64,000 bases of DNA, from assembly GCF_026340565.1 (NCBI RefSeq), contig NZ_JAPEPB010000001.1:6980001-7044000 (forward strand), in the 5' to 3' direction. The stretch comes from Kitasatospora sp. NBC_01287 (GTDB taxonomy: Bacteria > Actinomycetota > Actinomycetes > Streptomycetales > Streptomycetaceae). Below are positions 62,482-64,000 of the stretch, piece by piece. Below the pieces are notes generated by a model. The model was not told the DNA's origin. It saw only the letters and a program-made list of their open reading frames with translations, and searched no databases. The stretch's first letter is position 1, and each line of letters begins with the position of its first letter. The position numbers and the translations under genes are program-made.

Positions 62482-63255
62482 TCAGTCGGGGCGGACGAAG
62501 CCGCACTCGTACGCCGTGATCACCGCCTGGGTCCGGTCGCGCGCGCCGAGTTTGGCGAGCACGTTGCCCACGTGCGACTTCACCGTCTCGGGGCTGAGCA
62601 CCAGGTGGTCCGCGATCTCCGCGTTGTTCCGCCCGGTCGCCATCAGCCGCAGCACCTGGCTCTCGCGCTCGGTGAGCCGGGCGATCGGGCCGGGTCCGTC
62701 GGCGCGGCCGGCACCCGGTCGCGGGCGCCCGGCCGCCAGCTCGCGGATCGCCGCCGGGTAGAGCAGCGAGTCGCCGCGTGCCACCAGCCGCACCGCCTGC
62801 ACCAGTTCCGCCGCCCTGGCCCGCTTGAGCAGGAACCCGGCCGCGCCGGCCCGCAGCGCCTGGTAGACGTAGTCGTCGTTCTCGAAGGTGGTCACGACCA
62901 GCACGCGGGGCGGTTCGGGCAGCGAGTCCAGCACCAGGGTGGTGGCGCGGATGCCGTCCACCTCGGGCATCCGCACATCCATCAGCACCACGTCCGGGCG
63001 GGTCTCGCGGACCAGTGGCAGCACGGCGCTGCCGTCCGCGGCCTCGCCGACCACGGTCAGGTCGGGCTCGGCGTCGATCACCACGCGCAGACCCAGCCGG
63101 ACCAGCCGCTCGTCGTCGGCGATCACCACCCTGATCGGCGCGGCCGCACCGGTCTCCGCGCCGCTCTCCGCACCCCCGCCCCTGCCCACGTCCGTGCCGT
63201 CCCCGCTCGCGCTGTCCCCGCTCGCGCCGTCCCTGCTCACGCCGTCCCCGTTCAT
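62482..63255 (-). CDS. NarL/LuxR-type response regulator
   Basis: A 257-residue regulator. An N-terminal Gly/Ser/Asp-rich stretch of about 40 residues (GDGVSRDGASGDSASGDG) precedes the receiver (IRVVIADDERLVRLGLRVVI; phospho-Asp in VLMDVRMPEVDG; the switch Thr in VVTTFEND). The C-terminal LuxR helix-turn-helix reads LTERESQVLRLMATGRNNAE, then IADHLVLSPETVKSHVGNVL. ATG at 63255 overlaps the kinase stop by four bases (ATGA), so the two are translationally coupled. The target genes are unknown. The long low-complexity N-terminus is unusual and could mean a later start near 63135. Confidence 0.9.
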   Translation of the reverse strand: MNGDGVSRDGASGDSASGDGTDVGRGGGAESGAETGAAAPIRVVIADDERLVRLGLRVVIDAEPDLTVVGEAADGSAVLPLVRETRPDVVLMDVRMPEVDGIRATTLVLDSLPEPPRVLVVTTFENDDYVYQALRAGAAGFLLKRARAAELVQAVRLVARGDSLLYPAAIRELAAGRPRPGAGRADGPGPIARLTERESQVLRLMATGRNNAEIADHLVLSPETVKSHVGNVLAKLGARDRTQAVITAYECGFVRPD

Positions 63256-64000
63256 GCCGTCCCCGCCTCTCCCGTCGCGCCGGCGGTGACCGGCAGCCAG
63301 ACGGCCAGCCGCCAGGCCGCCCCGTCCGCCGTGCGCCCGCTCTCGCACCCGCCGCGCAGCGCGGCGGCCCGCTCGGCCACCCCGCGCAGCCCGCGCCCGC
63401 CGCCGGGGCGGCTGGGCCGGCCCGCGCCGAGGGCGTTGGTCAGTTCCACGTCCAGCCGCCCGTCCCGCAGGTCCAGCCGCAGGGTGGCCGGCACCGGCCC
63501 GGCGTGCCGGAGCACGTTGGTCAGCCCCTCCTGCACGATCCGGTACGCCTCCCGGGAGACCGGCGCCGGCAGCAGCGCCAGGCCGGCCCCGGTGTGCGTC
63601 TCCACCGCCACCCCGGCCAGCGCCAGTTGGCGCACCAGCGGTTCGAGCCCGGCGAGCGTGGGCCCGGCCCCGAGGGCCGGTTCGCCCTCCTCTTCGCGCA
63701 GCACCCCGAGCACCGTGTCCAGTTCGCCGACCGCCTCGCGCGCCACCTCCTCGATCGCCGCCAGCGCCTCGGCGGCGAAGGCGGGATCGCGGTGCAGCAC
63801 CCGCGCGGCGGCCGCCGCCTGGATCGAGACCGCGCTGAGCGCGTGGCCGACCGAGTCGTGCAGTTCGCGGGCCAGCCGGTTGCGCTGGGCCAGCACCGCC
63901 GCCCGCCGTTCGGCCGCGGCCAGCCGCTCCGCCGGGCTCGGCCCGAGCAGCGCGGGAGCCCGGCGGGCCAGCAGCGCGCCCGCGGCGGCGCTGGTGCCGA
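63252..64000 (-). CDS. Sensor histidine kinase (HisKA_3 type, partial)
   Basis: The reverse strand stays open to the window edge, giving at least 249 residues of the cytoplasmic end. The phosphoacceptor is in RELHDSVGHALSAVSIQAAA. The dimerisation helix is normal, and the ATPase part includes QEGLTNVLRHAG (N box) and GGGRGLRGVAERAAALRG (G box). This class lacks canonical F boxes. The sensory membrane part lies outside the window. The stop overlaps the response regulator start, so they form a pair. Confidence 0.92.
   Translation of the reverse strand, partial: GTSAAAGALLARRAPALLGPSPAERLAAAERRAAVLAQRNRLARELHDSVGHALSAVSIQAAAAARVLHRDPAFAAEALAAIEEVAREAVGELDTVLGVLREEEGEPALGAGPTLAGLEPLVRQLALAGVAVETHTGAGLALLPAPVSREAYRIVQEGLTNVLRHAGPVPATLRLDLRDGRLDVELTNALGAGRPSRPGGGRGLRGVAERAAALRGGCESGRTADGAAWRLAVWLPVTAGATGEAGTA

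Overview
The window is very GC-rich actinomycete chromosome and most likely comes from Streptomyces or a close relative in the Streptomycetaceae. Several signs point there. There is a full two-domain geosmin synthase and mycothiol-linked enzymes. A nickel-regulator (Nur) box sits before a NiCoT transporter. There are SigE-type sigma and HxlR/TetR regulators, many GTG starts and leaderless starts. In-frame TTA codons, the hallmark of bldA control, are extremely rare. No rRNA, tRNA, CRISPR array, insertion sequence or phage genes were seen. The left and right genes (a MobA-like transferase and a sensor kinase) are cut by the window edges.

Layout. 1-1.6 kb: molybdenum cofactor genes (mobA-like, moaA). 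1.7-13.1 kb: two very large divergent secreted proteins, a 1265-residue FG-GAP/lectin protein and a 2455-residue RHS/YD-repeat protein ending in a HINT domain and a short unassigned tail. Each has one TTA codon in its signal peptide. 13-17.2 kb: two unfamiliar proteins (one with HELGH), a secreted tripeptidyl-peptidase-like lipoprotein and a small conserved protein. 17.3-25.4 kb: a GT39-type membrane glycosyltransferase, a membrane-anchored esterase, a lipoprotein, a CocE-like protein that appears to have lost its catalytic Ser and His, and a NiCoT nickel/cobalt permease. 25.5-34 kb: secreted or exported enzymes (GH27 galactosidase with two NPCBM modules, SGNH esterase, multicopper oxidase, purple acid phosphatase-like enzyme) and a flavin dehydrogenase. 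34-39.5 kb: mycothiol and redox genes (mscR with an overlapping metallo-beta-lactamase partner, a peroxiredoxin facing a TetR gene, an MDMPI-type protein), YnfA and a secreted unknown. 39.6-46.7 kb: geosmin synthase, an aminotransferase, an HxlR regulator, an SGNH hydrolase, an acyl-CoA synthetase and an F420-type flavoprotein. 46.8-55.3 kb: Tex, NUDIX, AidB-type acyl-CoA dehydrogenase, GNAT, two adjacent paralogous unknowns, a DUF4230 protein and an iodotyrosine-deiodinase-like nitroreductase. 55.4-59 kb: two divergent ABC-F proteins around a 319-base leader with an Arg-rich leader-peptide candidate. 59-64 kb: a SigE-family sigma factor with a putative membrane regulator, a VapB/Doc-like toxin-antitoxin pair, a wall-type surface protein and a LuxR/histidine-kinase two-component system.

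How it fits together. Most of the window is ordinary core and semi-core Streptomyces gene content, with single genes or two-gene operons separated by strong GC-rich hairpins between convergent genes. The most distinctive part is 1.7-13.1 kb. A secreted RHS-HINT protein and a lectin-tipped FG-GAP protein share a divergent promoter region. They also share the same short sequence around a TTA leucine codon in the signal peptide. This suggests coordinated, bldA-dependent display of a cell-surface contact system during development. Other unusual points are the apparently dead CocE hydrolase, a cluster of candidate operators at divergent promoters, and several promoters whose -10 lies just upstream of the start codon, implying leaderless mRNAs.
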